Assembly: GCF_022201045.2 (NCBI RefSeq)
Contig: NC_068561.1
Span: forward strand, 23,504,501-23,568,500
Reading direction: 5' to 3'
DNA: 64,000 nt
DNA from: Citrus sinensis
Lineage: Eukaryota; Streptophyta; Magnoliopsida; Sapindales; Rutaceae
A program made the translations under genes and the position numbers. Positions 63,999-64,000 of this stretch are shown here, piece after piece. Each line of letters starts with the position of its first letter. Positions within the stretch are counted from its first letter, which is position 1. The notes under the pieces were generated by a model. It searched no databases. It saw only the letters and a list, made by a program, of their open reading frames with translations, and was not told where the DNA came from.

Positions 63999-64000
63999 TA

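Noticed and set aside
1-64000. CRISPR arrays, bacterial operons, or a plasmid/phage system
   Set aside because: Intron-rich genes, SINEs, MITEs and plant families show this is plant nuclear DNA. The dyad repeats at 52371-52711 are irregular in spacing and degenerate, unlike CRISPR.
1-64000. tRNA, rRNA or snRNA genes
   Set aside because: I looked for tRNA-like A and B boxes; those found belong to SINEs with A-rich tails and do not fold as complete tRNAs by eye.

Overview
The window is nuclear DNA of a flowering plant, most likely a eudicot. Genes have many short introns, AT-rich intergenic DNA carries MITEs, SINEs and one LTR retrotransposon, and several families are plant-specific (WEB/PMI2, type-2 lipid-transfer proteins, GAT1_2.1-type amidotransferase, LRK10-like receptor kinases). 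Citrus or a relative is my guess from overall protein resemblance; the sequence alone does not prove it. Gene models were built by hand from splice sites and frame checks, and each exon chain sums to a whole number of codons.

Layout: (1) 1.3-3.4 kb, minus: PMI2/WEB-family coiled-coil protein. (2) 6.1-14.05 kb, plus: 20-exon LisH/HEAT-repeat protein, homologue of animal RELCH, with one U12-type AT-AC intron and one GC-AG intron. (3) 15.5-17.6 kb, plus: enolase-superfamily dipeptide epimerase-like protein with an altered catalytic lysine position. (4) 22.9-29.7 kb: three tandem type-2 lipid-transfer protein genes; the first two sit in a clear tandem duplication that includes their promoters. 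(5) 31.1-37.9 kb: a 5'-truncated GAT1_2.1 pseudogene followed by the intact gene. (6) 38-44 kb: gene-poor DNA with MITEs and simple repeats. (7) 44.4-57.4 kb: a receptor-kinase locus of the LRK10-like type with three separate ectodomain first exons, all ending in the same splice phase, upstream of one shared set of transmembrane and kinase exons. The first of these exons is split by a complete Ty3/gypsy element (44832-50167) with LTRs that look identical and a perfect 5-bp target duplication. (8) 59.6 kb: a small single-exon protein of unknown role. (9) 61.7-63.2 kb, minus: an MsrA-family protein lacking the usual catalytic cysteine. The right edge holds a TIR element.

The genes do not form one pathway. 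The most interesting points are the multi-first-exon receptor kinase locus with its fresh retrotransposon insertion, two enzyme homologues with replaced catalytic residues, the AT-AC intron, and an intronic TIR element built of palindromic AGTCGAGTA-like repeats.
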